Source: Gamarada debralockiae (Eukaryota; Ascomycota; Leotiomycetes; Helotiales; Hyphodiscaceae). From it: a DNA stretch of 64,000 bases. Below, in pieces: positions 43,518 through 55,701 of the stretch. The notes beneath the pieces are model-generated. The model saw only the letters and a list, made by a program, of their open reading frames with translations, was not told the origin of the DNA and did no database searches. The position numbers and the translations under genes were made by a program. The stretch's first letter is position 1. Each line of letters starts with the position of its first letter. The stretch lies in contig NXFV01000506.1 of NCBI GenBank assembly GCA_002803225.1, positions 1 to 64,000 of the forward strand. Direction: 5' to 3'.

Positions 43518-45340
43518 TCACGAGGCCCCCGCCCTCTCCCCATCTCGCTCAACAGCGTCCTCCTCCGTCTCCCTCTCCTCCCGTTCCTCGCGTCCCTTCT
43601 CCCCCGGAACCATATCTTTCAAAGCCTTCCCAGGATCCTCAAGCGCCTCAAAAGCCTTCTGCCTTGGCGTCTTCTTCCGGCCCTTCTCCTTCTTATCCAA
43701 CGTCTCCTCATCACTACTACTAATCTCATCATCCGAATTCTGCACCAACTCAACATTGTGCCCCTCCTTCTTCTTCCGCTCCCTCTGCTCATCCTTCATT
43801 TTATCTAGTTTCTTGTCCGTGCATTCTTTCACCACTACATGCAAACCCGGAAAGTTCTCATTTAGGAATTCTTTGAGTTTCGGGAGCAAATCGCCCTTTG
43901 GGCGGTAGGTTCCGCTGTCGTTGTCGATTACTAGTTCGTAGTGTTTGGGATCTCGGGGAGGGGGTGCGTTGGGTGGCCCGCCGGGGAGGTCTTCGTTTGG
44001 GTGGGTTTCTTGGTTAGGAGCGTCGGTGGGTTCTTTTGGGTGGGCGAGGCGGCGGACGAAGAATTCGCCTGCACATGCAATGTAAATATTGACATCGCTG
44101 TGCATGGTATGTTTTGAGAGCAGATCGATGCCGAATTCCTTTCCTGTTTCAGTGAAACGTAGGAGGCCGTCAAGGGTCAGGACGTAGGTGAAGATACGGC
44201 CGCCTTCATCATAATGAACCATTTTCAAGAATTGGAGAGACGCTTCTTGGGATCTGGGCTTCACTTGGCCGTATTCAGTACTGTTGCTGAAGTTATAGAC
44301 GCGGGAGTGTTGGTGGTGGAGAGCTCTGTTTAGGACTCGTCCTCGGAGACCGGCTTTCGAGAACATGCCTTTGACGAACGGTTTGAATTCGACGAAACGG
44401 TGATATAATTCCGCAGGCACCGGACCTTGGAGTTGGAACTGATTTGCTTGGAAACTACTCTCCGTTAGATTGCTGCTATCTTTACTCAGCCTGGGAGCAG
44501 TCACTCATATTTCTCAACTTTCCTACCATCCTTGCCATTCTTCTTTTCCTTGCTTTCACTCCCAGGAGCTTTGGTCCCAGCAAGTCTCCCAATCATGGGT
44601 GAGTAATGCTTGAACCAATAAGTCTTCCCAACCGTATACATCCGTCCAAACGGCTTATCTGACATTCCCAGTACTTCAGCACTCACATGTAGATGGCCAT
44701 TCATATGAACATTTCGGCTGAGCATCGATGCGCATCCTCGAATCATGTATGCCCTTTTGCTCCCCATACGTTTCTTGACAGGAAAACTTTCATCTCGGAT
44801 ACCTGGCCAGTTTTTATCAATGTGATTGACATAGATAGTGACGTTTCCCAGACGATCATCGTGATCATCAGGATCCTCATCATACAGCCTGCACTTCAAG
44901 CGAAAACCACTTGACGGCACGCCAGCAACTATCCACTGCGTATTCCATTCTGGATTCACATTCTTGTGTATAGTAGGCGTCCTGATCACCATATCCGGAT
45001 CCTCCTTATGTCGTTTCGGCATGGAAGACGTCAACGTCGCGTGTATGTAAGGGTCTGACGATCTCGAGTTGAGATCTGAGACTGGTAGGTTCTCGGCGCG
45101 GTGGAAGGTGATTTTGACCGTATAGCCATCTCGAGCAGGTGGGATTGGGGTCGCGTCGTATCCTCCTGGCGGATTCTTCTTGTCTTTGATCTTTTGTTGC
45201 TTCTTGGTCATCTTGCCCTTTGCTTGATCCATCTTTGCTCCGTTCGAAGCGTCGGATTGCTTCTTTGCATTCCCATTCTGCGTGTCGCCGTTCGCGGCGG
45301 GAGTATCGCCATTCGTTTGAGGGGTATCTTGTTCGGCCAT
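43518..45340 (-). CDS. Fungal C2-domain protein
   Basis: Two exons (45340-44505, 44454-43518) separated by a 50-nt intron encode about 590 residues. After a Gln/Asn/Lys-rich N-terminus, residues about 72-205 form a C2 domain: YTVKITFHRAENLPVSDLNS, SSDPYIHATL and CRLYDEDPDDHDDRLGNVTI. These supply the aspartates of the Ca-binding loops. The second half (PVPAELYHRFVEFKPFVKG, SRVYNFSNSTEYGQ, YVLTLDGLLRFTETGKEFGID, ACAGEFFVRRL) is a conserved fungal extension of unknown function. The tail is strongly charged (EEREERETEEDAVERDGERAG). Calcium or lipid binding is inferred from the domain; location and partners are unknown. Confidence 0.8.
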
Positions 45341-46432
45341 ATTGAACGATTACTGAAAGCACCTTGTCAGCCTCGCGCTCAATTGGACGGAAATCGAGTG
45401 AAGTCAATTACTCTGAGCAACAGAACGCTCGTATTAGAATAAGATTTGCCTTTCACTCACCGCAGGATACGACGGATGGCAGACGAAAAGCTCGTCGTAA
45501 TGTACTCGTCGTCTTATCAATAGGCTGAATTTAGGGATTGATTAGAATTCTTAGCTGAAGCTGTAAAGTCCATCAATCAGCGAACCAAAAATGGCGTGCG
45601 TAGGTATCTAAATCGGATGGGAGTCTACAAGTACCAAGCTTTCACCAAGTCAATGGAAATGCTTATTCAGATCTTCGCCAATAGAATAGCCAAAGATTTT
45701 GAAGATATGAAGAGGTTCAAGTGGACAACGACTCAATAGACAGCTGCCAGGATATCCTTTCGAGATATGGCTTGGCCAGTAAACAGAAAGGAGCGTCGAC
45801 AAAGATGACGATTTAGTCTCGTGCCAAGGCCAAAGAATCAACGCCGCTCAATCACTTCATCGCAGGAAGAAACTGAGAGACCCAGTAAGTAATCGACAAG
45901 GTTAAAACTAAAACACCAACTTCCAAGAAATTTTTCAACTCAAAGAGGCGTGGAATGTAAAATATATACGGCAGATTGTGAGTGGTTTATTCGTGATACC
46001 AGCCACACGAGAAGATGCCCTACGTCATTGCACAGATCCCTTTTGTGGTGGGACCAGATTAGATCGTCAAACGTCTTTGGTTCATATCCCGATCATTCAA
46101 CAACGTCGGAAAAATTGAATGAGGCCGATAATAAAACTTGATCAAATGTACAGAGTGAACGATGCAAGTTCTTTTCCAATGGACCTTAATCTATTACTAT
46201 TATTATCCATAATGTTCGCTTTCCAACCAGCCCATTGACGAATTCCATCGTCTCCCTTGCGGCCAGGACAAAGCAGAGGGTCGTATACACACCCTAAAGC
46301 TTTCCTTCCAGCGATGCAGCCAAGTAAAGAGACCTAACTCCAACAATGCTGTATCATCAAGCGTTCCCATGGTATCTCCAAGCCATTATATGATTCATAA
46401 GCCTCTGTGCCTCGTTTCCCAATCCGTTTCCA
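45341..46432. other. Intergenic, promoter of the C2 gene
   Basis: 1.1 kb upstream of the C2-gene ATG and downstream of the ArfGAP stop. Pyrimidine/purine tracts occur; no gene seen. Confidence 0.5.
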
Positions 46433-49400
46433 TTACTTCTCGGGAATAGGGGCTTTCGCCAACCTCCCTCCTGCACTCACACGTTTCTGCAGACGAGCTT
46501 CTCTCTCCTTCTGCTTGTCTCCTGGGCTCATTGTTGGTAGCGCACCAAGAGTGTCATTGCCCTGCTCCTTGTTGCTCTTCTGTTCGATGTACTGAGCTGC
46601 ACTGCGACTCAACGGGAAAGCTGGCAAAGTCGTTGGGATCTCTGCCCCGTTTTGGATCAACATTTCAGCGATGGGAAATGCTGTAACCTTCGACCCTGAC
46701 TGCGCAGGCGAAGTAACAGGAGACGGTGCTGCAGGATCGGCTGCAGCGAGTGCTAGGAACACAGCATGCGTCCCTCTTGATTTGTCCGCCACGTTTGGAT
46801 TGGCTTTCAGTGCCAGCGCGTAGATGACTTGTTGGACCTCATTCTTCTTGATGGCCGCAATGAGTGTCTCGTCCGCGGTTGCATAGCGCGAAAGCGTTGA
46901 CGAAATCGGTTCCACATATGCCCTGTCGACATACTTTGCGGTTATGAACTTCAGTCGCTGCTCACGCGTAGCCTGCGGATTGGGCTTGATCGATTGGTCC
47001 AGCTTTGCCTCCCAAATCATGTTCGAGACCCGATTCCCGACAAGAAGTAGCAGTTCGACGATATCCGTGGTAAACGAGTTGATGTCGAGAGTGAGAGAGC
47101 GGACTTTGCTAATATGTGTGCCAAGCGAACGATGGATGCCACTGCACTCGATACACAAAATGATACCAAGATTGATCGAGACCCATTCCGTCTTGATTCC
47201 AGAGCCGCAGTCCGCACACCAGCAGTTGCCTTGATCCGCATCTCGCAAAAGCTGTAGAAGCTTGTCAGGATTCTCATCGAAGCTGGCACTCCCTTGTCGA
47301 CTATAGGCGGGACGAGCGCCGACTGTCGTTCGTCGAAAGACACTGTTGTTAGATGCCCCGGCTACAGAATTGTGGCTTATCTGGTGGTGACTGCCGTGGC
47401 TGAGGGATGAGCTCTTGCCTGTCAAGATGGAGCCAATATCTCTTCTGATCGAGTGGTGTTCTGGTTGTGGAGCTGGGGCAGGTATATCCTTTACTCCTCT
47501 CCCTTCGACGGCACTTTGAACAGCATTGTTGATAGCCGATATCCAGCTGTTCAAATCTTCTTCAGACGTAGCTTGATAAACCCGCTTGAACTGAGGGGTG
47601 ATAATCTCAAAACAGAAACGTCTCTCGGCATTCCGGGCTTCGCGGACAGAAGCCATACGAAGATCAATAGGGTCCATATGCAGGTCGAGGCGCTGCTTCC
47701 AATTACTGTACTCTGATACCTTGCCACCATCGAGAACAATCCAGAACCTATCACGAGTCAGCAAACTATCTCAGAGTGCGTATTTGATAACTTACTTATG
47801 CCACGCCTGCTTGTTCAGCCCTCTAGGATCCGCGTGGCTCCCAGGCCTGCTGAGAGCCCACAGGAGTCCTTCCTTTCTCTGGGTGCCATTTTTCTCACTT
47901 GCCGTAATCTGTGTATGGTCTTTCTCTTCCAAATCACGAATTCCTCGGAATTTTGAATTTGGACCTGGGCTATTCACTGATCCAACAGTCGACGTGAGGC
48001 TACCAGGTGACCTGCTGAATTCCGCTCCACTATTGGCAGATGTTGAAGTAGTACCATTCGAGGAGACTGCTCTGAGTTGTGAAGCAGTGCTGTCTGCTCG
48101 ACCGAGCTCGGAACTGGGGATATAGGAGCTTGCACTGTTGCTGCTTGATGTCTGTGGAATGACCCCAGCAGGTACTGAATCAGGTTCAATATAGGTAACA
48201 GTGCTCTTCTCAAGGTTTCGGCGCTTTTCCTCTCGCTCAGTTCGTTGATACTGGAATTCCTTATCGGCTTCCTGGACTTCAGCGCTCAAGGCTTCGAGCT
48301 GCGGAAGCATTTGCTCAACCTTCTTGGCGGTTGCTAAGTAGCTCTTGGTCTGAGCATCTGCATACTTTGTCAAGTGCGACAAGACCTCCTGTTCTTTTCG
48401 GCCTCCATGCAGATCCTGCATAAAGGAAGAATAGTCGAAACGCTTTAGCTCGAAGTTCCGTCGCTTGGTCTGATACTTTGAGTCGCTCTCAACACGCTTC
48501 TTCGCTTTCAAAGAGTCTTGTCGTTGACCGAGGTATCGCGAGACGTATGCATAGTAGTCTTTACTCTCCTCTTCGAAGTCTCGTTTCTTGGCTTCGGCTT
48601 GCTTGATATCCAGATTGTAAAGCTTCGTCATGGGGTCAATGATAATGCGTTGCAGATTGACCGTATTTTGCTTTTCATAGGCCAAGATTTCCCGCGCAAT
48701 CTTGTCGAAGTAATGATCCAACGCTGGTTGCACCGCATTCGCATTTGAAGAGGACGCTTCTCGAAGCGCTTCCATGAATCCAGAGATCGCATCATTGCAC
48801 TCTATTTGCGCCAAATGTGCTGCTTCGGCCTTTTTCAAGACTTTCTTCATCCGCTGGCGCATATTTCCCGTCTTCTGTTCCAGGGCCTTCATGGTTGCTC
48901 GGAATAGAGGGCTGTCTTCCGCGGCGCTGATGTCTTCACCTGGGCGCTGGCACGAAACGTCGACCTTGACTGTATCTCTCAGCGGCAATTGGACTATCGG
49001 CATAGGCCCGTCACTTGCAACCATGTTCGGCGACGGAGGCTCGTCAAATTCGCGTGAGTCGGCGCCACTTAATCGAGAATCCAGAGACTGCGCAGAGGGT
49101 ACTCGAAGTTTCGGTGGGGGTACGAGGTTAAACGGAGGAGAGGGAGAGTTGGGCTGGCTTAGATATTGTTGGTAATCTACAAATTCAAGTTAGCAAAGAC
49201 TAGGAAGAGACTCCGCACACAGAAGCCTTACTTGATACCCAGTACGAAAAGCTGGCAAGAGTGTTCAGCCGATGCGCTCGCTGGTCGTACTCAACGAACT
49301 TTAAACCATTAGCAACCACACTCCAATAGTAACAGAGTAACATACGCTGCAGTTGTTCCTCCAGCCGCCTCCCCTATCCTCTGTTGGCTTCGGAGGCCTC

Positions 49401-50061
49401 CATTTCCAAGACCACTCAAATGATACTGATGAACTGCCTCCCGTGGAATAATCTCCCACCAATTGTACATTCGCATTCTTATGTAAATTCGGATCGGCAT
49501 GAAACTCCCTAGTCACCAAAGTTTCTACTTCCTTTGCTGTTGATGCTGATACATATGTAAGACCGTTTATAACTGTATCGACTAGGCTATTGGTCTCTTG
49601 TGCGCCATTCGACCCCGGAGTAATTTGCTTTGTCTGTCGAATGATGAAAGTAAAGTTGAATGTAAGTTCGTCGTCGTTGTTCAGCTTGATTATGAAATTC
49701 GGAGATGCAGAGGGGGAGGCTGGCTCAGGATCCTGGGTGAATTCTGGGTCAGCATAGGTTTGAAGGAGAACGGCCAACGGTTCAGAAAACGAGTATCTGC
49801 ATACCTGGACATATTCCACAATGCTGCTATCTCCAAGGTCGCGAGTCGCAGAAAGTCTAGTCGCCGGGAATGCATTCGGAATCACATTCAGGACAGTTCG
49901 ACGTCCAGAGTTGGTGACCGACAGGGAGGAAATAGTCACTGTTCGAGAATCAGCCTTATTTGTCTTTGTATTCCCATCTCAAGGATACTATACTGACATC
50001 GAGTCTGGTCCCTGAGATAGAGCGATGCGCCCTCGTCGGGCCTGCTACTGACATTGCCCAT
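46433..50061 (-). CDS. CSX2: BAR-PH-ArfGAP protein (Csx2/centaurin type)
   Basis: Five exons (50061-49998, 49938-49346, 49298-49232, 49176-47796, 47747-46433) give about 1,139 residues. The N-terminal block (MGNVSSRPDEGASLYLRD, SSLSVTNSGRRTVLNVIPNA, DELTFNFTFIIRQTK, FVEYDQRAHRLNTLASFSYW) is typical of the fungal Csx2 group. A BAR domain follows (EDSPLFRATMKALEQKTGNM to EKRRNLEKS), then a PH domain (WHKFWIVLDGGKVSEYSNW onward), then an ArfGAP zinc finger CADCGSGIKTEWVSINLG through CIECSGIHRSLGTH (CX2CX16CX2C, catalytic Arg in HRSLG). Ankyrin-like sequence follows (KANPNVADKSRGTHAVFLA). It should sense membrane curvature and phosphoinositides and switch off Arf GTPases. A further 72-nt in-frame intron (49804-49733) may exist in exon 2. 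Confidence 0.87.
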
Positions 50062-51119
50062 CCTTCAACTTTACCCCTCCAAGGCGCTCTCAGGGATTCC
50101 TTAAAGCGGTTGCTTTGCCAATGCGGTTGAGATATATTGGATTGATGTTCGATAGCATCTAGTGGGATTCAAACGATGATTATCCAAAGAACATACGCTT
50201 CGAAAGGGGGAGCAAAGATCGACTGCCGTTGTTGTATTGTTTTATATGGTAGGGATGCCTGTTCTCGCTTCAACGCGAACTGGACCGACACGCGCTGTAG
50301 TAGATTAACTATTTAGATGAAGGAGGTGTTCGGCTCAGAATTTTACGTTTCAAATCTTGGAAAAATGTGAAAGATTGAGTTTCAGGAGCGGCAGAGCGGG
50401 TTAAACGTCTAATAATATGTTTGTATGTACTGAAGTGGCACGCAGGTTTAGATATATTTTGACAGATGCAGGGTTGCGTTATTTCTGGCAAGCCAATGTC
50501 TTGGAAAATAAGGTAACGAGGTAAGGTACCTAAGGGCAATCATCCTGCTGACGTACATTTTGCCTCAAGACGAGGCTGTGATTTGGTTCATTGTGGATCT
50601 TGAGATCAACTGATCGACTCAATATAGAACAGCTTCCAGTCATTCCGGGAAACTCATAATGACCGAGATGAGACGGGACCGTTTTCCTCAAGATGGTTTT
50701 GTAGGAAAGTATCTTTGTTGTAATTCTACCAGCGCTTTCTCTGAATGACTTGCCAAGCCACAAACTGGTCAGATCAACCACTGAAGCAGGCTGACTGACG
50801 TTGATCATCAGTCTGGCCTGGCACAGCACAATAAGAGTAAGTATCTTGGTCACTTTGACTTCCATCTGCTGTATCCAGGGTACACGGCATAGCATAATCC
50901 CACCAGAGCAAGTATCCCTAATCGATAAGGCCTGGGAGCCTCGGCAAAAGGGTATGGATTTGGGGTAGCAAAATCATGACGGCCTTTGGCTTGGATTTTG
51001 ACAAGACACTATGAAGCGGCTCAAGACCTCAAGTTCTTTCAATATCTAAACCTAATTGCCGTAATGGAATAACTATTTCTCTCACCCCACAAAGAATCCT
51101 ATCACCTACCTCTCCAACG
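50062..51119. promoter_or_regulatory. Divergent intergenic region ArfGAP / thioesterase
   Basis: 1.06 kb between two divergent start codons. A minus-strand open stretch at 50530-50895 has no family support. No regulatory motif was identified. Confidence 0.45.
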
Positions 51120-52232
51120 ATGGCCTCGCCAGCTCCAAAGTCGTGGAGTGATGCAACCGCGGTCAAGCAACTCTCCTCTCATACCTACGAGGCGCAATTT
51201 CCGGATGATTGGTGTATTGGCACAGGTAGGACTCCCTCTGCTATCCCTATAGCTCATACTAACTCTACTATCAGTTCCTCATGGAGGTTTCGTCACTGGA
51301 ACCTTCTTAACGATTGCCAAAACCCATTTCAGCACAACTCTCTCCTCCCAAAACCAACCACATACGATCACCCTCCACCTCGATTTCCTCCGTCGTACCC
51401 AGGAAGGCCCTGCTCTTTTCATAGTCAAAGACGCAAAACTGGGCCGTCAAACATCCATCATCCACGTCACGCTGAACCAGGGAGGCCGAGATGAGGTGGT
51501 TGGATACATCACAAACAGCAACATGGACAACGAGAATGGAGTCAGCTTTTCTACGGATTGGAAACTTACGCCTCCCCCAGCACCCGTGGATTTGGCACTT
51601 CTCAAGCAAGATAAAGATGAGAACTGGGCACGCCAACAAAATATGCCATTCCCATTCTTCCGGAAAGCTACGCAGAAAACACAATTCCATTTCCCTCGGG
51701 TTGGACAGAGGAAGAAAAGTACTGCGGATGAGTGGGTTCGTTTGAAAACTGGAGAGAATTGGACAAATACTTCTTTGGGATATCTGGCAGATATGTGGTG
51801 AGTGCTTCTCCAATTCTTCTAGGCGGACTCTTGGGCGGTGAGGTCCCCAATTCGAGTCCTGTGGAAATATTGTCATCGGTTTCTCAATCAGTCGGTGTTA
51901 ACTCAATGCTTTGCAGGCCCATGCCGGTAGAGGCATACATCCACGATTCAAATCCATACGACGTGAAAAACAAAGAAGGGTCGAAAGAGCCAGCGAAGTT
52001 CTGGTATCCAACCGTCCTTCTCAACATAGATTTCAAGAAGCCGTTACCAGAAGAAGGTGTAGAATGGCTGTTTGTCAGAGTCGATACTAAGCAGATCAAG
52101 AATGGGAGGATGGATATAGATGTCGTCATTCTAGATGAAGGAGGGGATATTGTGGCTTTGAGTCAACATGTTGCCTTGGCCATGGGTTCTGAGAGGAATA
52201 TTGCTGAGCGCAAGACTGGTAGTAAGATATAG
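51120..52232 (+). CDS. Thioesterase-like (hot-dog fold) protein
   Basis: Three exons (51120-51225, 51275-51797, 51917-52232) encode 314 residues. HTYEAQFPDDWCIGTVPHGG and FVTGTFLTIAKTHF match the start of the fungal thioesterase-like superfamily (double hot-dog acyl-CoA thioesterases), as do HTITLHLDFLRRTQEGPALF, GYLADMWPMPVEAYI and FWYPTVLLNIDFKKPLPEEG. The end reads VVILDEGGDIVALSQHVALA. Hydrolysis of acyl-CoA esters is inferred. No signal peptide; the C-terminus SKI is not a canonical PTS1. Confidence 0.82.
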
Positions 52233-53300
52233 AAAGAATAATAGACCGTTTCAAATGGTGTGGATAAGTGTTCGTTCAGCTTAGCATTTCTCTGCTTCTC
52301 AAACCCCTGGCCCTCGCCGGCTTGCTGTTACATGTAGAAAGGGCTCATCAGCAACGTCCCCTGCCTGTCACATACCTTCATGACATGAGCCTGCATCAGG
52401 CGGCAGATTTGACTTATGGCAACTTTCTCTTTGGCTCTTCGGCATGAAGTTTGATACATTAAAGTCCTCTGTCAGGGACAACTATTGTTTGTAGAGCCAC
52501 ACGCAGCTCTTGCCTGCATTCAGTGGTAGACTGACCTTTTGCAGCTTGCTCTCCGTCATGACTTGTGCTACGTTTATAACCACCAACGGGGACAGTTTTT
52601 GCTTGCACAATCATGGACAGATCTTGTTTAGGTCCAACTTACTCCCATGAGATTGTACGCTGTCTGCTTGTCCCTCCTAGCTAAGGCCAAAGGGGGGTAC
52701 CGAGTGTGGCCGCCTCGCCCACCTTCCTCGCTACAAGTTACCATTCTCACGATGTTTGGCCATTCGGCATCCTTTCTTTTCGAGGGCTGGCTCCTGGCTC
52801 CCTTTTGCTGAAACTGTTGTCATCAGGCATGATAGAGTTGCTGTGAACCGTAACCACTCTGCTGAGAAAGAATCAGTGGATGACGGAATTCTCGATGTAT
52901 TCCGTTGAAGCTGCAATACGTTGGGAAACACGAGACTGCCGTATTAATTCGGGATATATGTCAATCGCCATATGGTTTTGAGTGATTGAAAACACCTGCT
53001 CTGGATAGCTAGTTGCTATCCTTGATGGCCTTGGGTTCAATTGCTGACTTAGCGTGAGCGATTCAAGGTTGTCTACATCTAGTATGCACTGTCGAGAATT
53101 ATAATCCCTGAAAACGCAATGAAGGATTGATATCTTGTATCCCAATTACTACTGTATTTGTAATCGACATCGCTGCCTCGATAGATTGAGCAACGGGATG
53201 CTTGGAGGGGTGGAGACATACTTCAGAGTCTTCCATATTACTCTATTTGTTAACAGATTGAGTAGAAAAACGCTGCACTTAGTGGTATGGAAGAATGTCC
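52233..53300. other. Intergenic
   Basis: About 1.1 kb without a supported gene, between the thioesterase and the duplicated 53-57 kb segment. Confidence 0.45.
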
Positions 53301-53309
53301 AACCCGGAG

Positions 53310-53730
53310 CTCGGCTGCTAAGCTCAGGCATGCAAGAGGGCGATGTAAGGGCAGTTTGGGGCTTATGATACATGGTGCATTTTCGGAATCCAACATGCAT
53401 TGAGCCAACTGTAGTCTCAAAATCATCAAAAGGTGGGAGGGAGTCACTTCCCTGAAGCAAACGATTCCGATTTGATCTTCAGTGAAGCGGGGGAAGGACT
53501 GGCGTTGGCAAGGTTTTCTTACGAGCCGTGAGGAAACCACTCCGTCGCTGGGGCGGTACATAATATGATGTAAATGTAATGAGAGGCCGTTATTAGAGGA
53601 TAGAATGCAAAATGACAAAGTCCCAGAGTGCTTTTGGCCTCATAAACGTGCTTTCTCATTCCAAGTCATTAACCAATCAACTATGCCTCTTACATGCGCT
53701 CAACGTAAACATCATATCCTGCCTCTTTCC
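53310..53730. repeat. Diverged repeat, copy of 56762-57155
   Basis: 53310-53375 (ctcggctgctaagc, gcatgcaagagggcgat, agggcag) matches 56762-56835 (ctcggctgccaagc, gcatgcaagagggcgca, agggcag). 53660-53730 (ccaatcaactatgcctct, catgcgctcaac, gtcctgcc-like) matches 57085-57155. The spacing between the two blocks is similar in each copy, so this is one duplicated segment on either side of the kinase/C2H2 pair. Confidence 0.6.
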
Positions 53731-53764
53731 TTGATCCCAATTATAGCGGAGACATGAAGATTCA

Positions 53765-53808
53765 AAAAAAAAAAAAAAAAAAATTTTAAAAAAAAAATTT
53801 AAAAAATA
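53765..53808. repeat. A-rich homopolymer tract
   Basis: About 20 A residues, then tttt, ten A, ttt and six A. It sits downstream (on the minus strand) of the kinase relic and is the longest homopolymer in the window. Confidence 0.9.
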
Positions 53809-54159
53809 ACCCCTCCCACACTGTCCCATTTCAAACAAGTTGAATTTATCTTGAGATCGCCTTGGAAAGCTTCTTGAACCCTCATGAAAGCCCCTCACAT
53901 CCACATAAGCCAGTAGCAGAAAGACGAAAGACGAAGGCACTTCCATTGCCCATTGGGAGCCCAATGTCCATAACCCACCGCCACTAATGAATCTGACTCT
54001 GAAAGCGAAGGTATGTGTGTACGAGACAACATGGACTTCTGTCAACATGATCGTATCTAAGTCAATGAGAGATGGTGCATTATTCTGACGACTGGTTGCA
54101 TAGTAGAATATGAGCTGAGGAACTGTACCAAAGAAACTCGTGTCATGGTCACTGAGGGG

Positions 54160-55290
54160 ATTCAATCCGGAGCGATAGCGGCTGCTAACGCTCTGTCCTT
54201 GTGGGCGCTCAAAGACCATACCAAGAATGTCGTTCAGTTCATCCGACAATGGCTCAATGGTCTTTAATAAATCACGGTCCTGGTAAAAGCCTTGTATGTG
54301 GAATCCTCAATGGAGGCTTGTTTCCATAGATTATACCAAGAATGTCGTTCAGTTCATCCGACAATGGTAAAAATAATCTTCAAGAAATTTGGTTCGTAAT
54401 GAAAGCGGCTGCTAACGCTTTGCCCCTGTTGCTTGAGTTGCGCTCAGAGATTATGCCAAGAATGTCGTTCAGTTTATCCGACAGTAGCAGAAGAGTCTTT
54501 AAGAAATTACGGTTCCTGGTGAAAGCCTTGTATGTGGAATCCTTAACGGAGGCTTGCTTCCATGGATTGCGTCCACATGTTAGGTTGAGAAGAATAACAC
54601 CAAGAGACCAAATGTTGTTCGGAGCACACCAATATAATGGCTTCCTTGAAGATTGATCTAGACATTCTGAAGTAAAATGGAGATGGTTAGTGGGAACAAG
54701 GGAGGAGTAAACAAGTGGGCCTACCTAGACTCATGTAGAAGGTGGATCCGCATCCGTAGTCCTCTGACTCTAGGTCTACTGTCGCAAGGCCGAAGTCTGC
54801 AAGTAGAACTTGATCCTTGGAAACCAAAATGTTCTCCGGTTTAAGATCCCCGTAGTAAATTCTAAGGTTGTGGCAATGTTCCATGGCATCTAAGATCTGG
54901 AGAAATGCCCTTCGGAGTGAAGTATTCTCACTGACATACAGACCTCTCTCGGTAATGTTTGAAAACAAATTACCTTCTGGGCAGTATTCCAGGATAGCAT
55001 ATGTGCAATCTTTGTCGTCTACAATCTTCAACATCGACACTATGTTAGGGTGTGCTGATGCTGCGTAGTGGAGCTGAATATCCCTTGACTGGAATTCCTT
55101 CTGCTGGCGATCCAAGGGCTCTCTATTAGGTTTTGCTCAGGGCCTTAACCGCGTATTAAATTCCAGTGCAGTGGTCGTATGCTGAATAAACGGCGCCATA
55201 TGCGCCGGTCCCTAATATCTCCTTCAACTCCAACGAGGCTCCGAGGAGTTTACCTATCCTTGACTCTAGTGTGGGAGGGGACAACGAGAA
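54160..55290 (-). pseudogene. Ran1/VHS1-like Ser/Thr kinase pseudogene
   Basis: Residue blocks follow the Ran1/KSP1/VHS1 kinases. LGASLELKEILGTGAYGAVY has the Gly loop. YAVKALSKT holds the ATP-binding Lys. Then come FQSRDIQLHYAASAHPNIVS, TYAILEYCPEGNLFSNITER, DLKPENILV, DFGLATV, CGSTFYMS, NIWSLGVILLNLTCGRNPWK and LSDKLNDILG. It is broken: a TAA at 55158-55156 stands directly before YAVKAL, TAA and TAG follow at 55128-55123, and a frameshift is needed to reach FQSRDIQLH. The catalytic HRD is replaced by YGD (RIYYGDLKPEN). A normal intron (about 54722-54671) survives. The 3' end is partly triplicated. Upstream open sequence to 55686 lacks kinase-family signal. Confidence 0.8.
54221..54585 (-). 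repeat. Three tandem copies of the kinase 3' end
   Basis: Units at 54221-54330, 54331-54450 and 54451-54585 each contain accaagaatgtcgttcagtt or a close variant, encoding SD(E/K)LNDILG. Unit 1 resembles unit 3 on one side (gccttgtatgtggaatcct) and unit 2 shares agcggctgctaacgct with the flank of unit 1. The pattern indicates stepwise partial tandem duplications. Confidence 0.85.
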
Positions 55291-55701
55291 GCCAGATATT
55301 GTGATGGTGGTGGTAGTGGTGTAGAGAGCAGTGTTAACAGAGCATTGGGCATGGCCAAAAAAAAAAAAGAAATCCGAATTCAGAAATTCCCGATGGACGA
55401 AGGATCCTCTCTGGTTCAAAGAACAGAGAGAAAATACGGCCAAAGTATCCAAATGGTTCAAGGTAGTGAGGACTAGGCCTTTTTGTCGCCTGTGAAGTTG
55501 TCGTAACGGTGAGGAAGGAGTGATGACGGAGAGAAGGTTTGCGGGAGACAAGTCGTACAGCGGATCGAAGTTTGCGTCGATGAAGAAGAGTTGAGGTCGT
55601 GATGATGGAAGGAGGTGAGGTTGAGGTATTGAAGCAAAGCGAGGTGGGGGAGAATGACGGTGATATGGAGAGTGGAGAAACGACAAGGATTGTTGAGTAG
55701 C

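Noticed and set aside
50530..50895. 121-codon minus-strand frame with a hydrophobic start
   Set aside because: No recognisable family, no splice support, and it lies in a divergent promoter region. A small secreted protein cannot be excluded.
53677..54249. 190-codon minus-strand frame starting in SDELNDILG
   Set aside because: It begins inside the duplicated kinase end and runs through the A-rich tract (Phe/Lys run); it is part of the relic and not a gene.
55300..55686. N-terminal extension of the kinase frame
   Set aside because: Low-complexity sequence with a poly-Phe run from a T tract, almost abutting the C2H2 gene. No kinase-family similarity, so not included in the relic.
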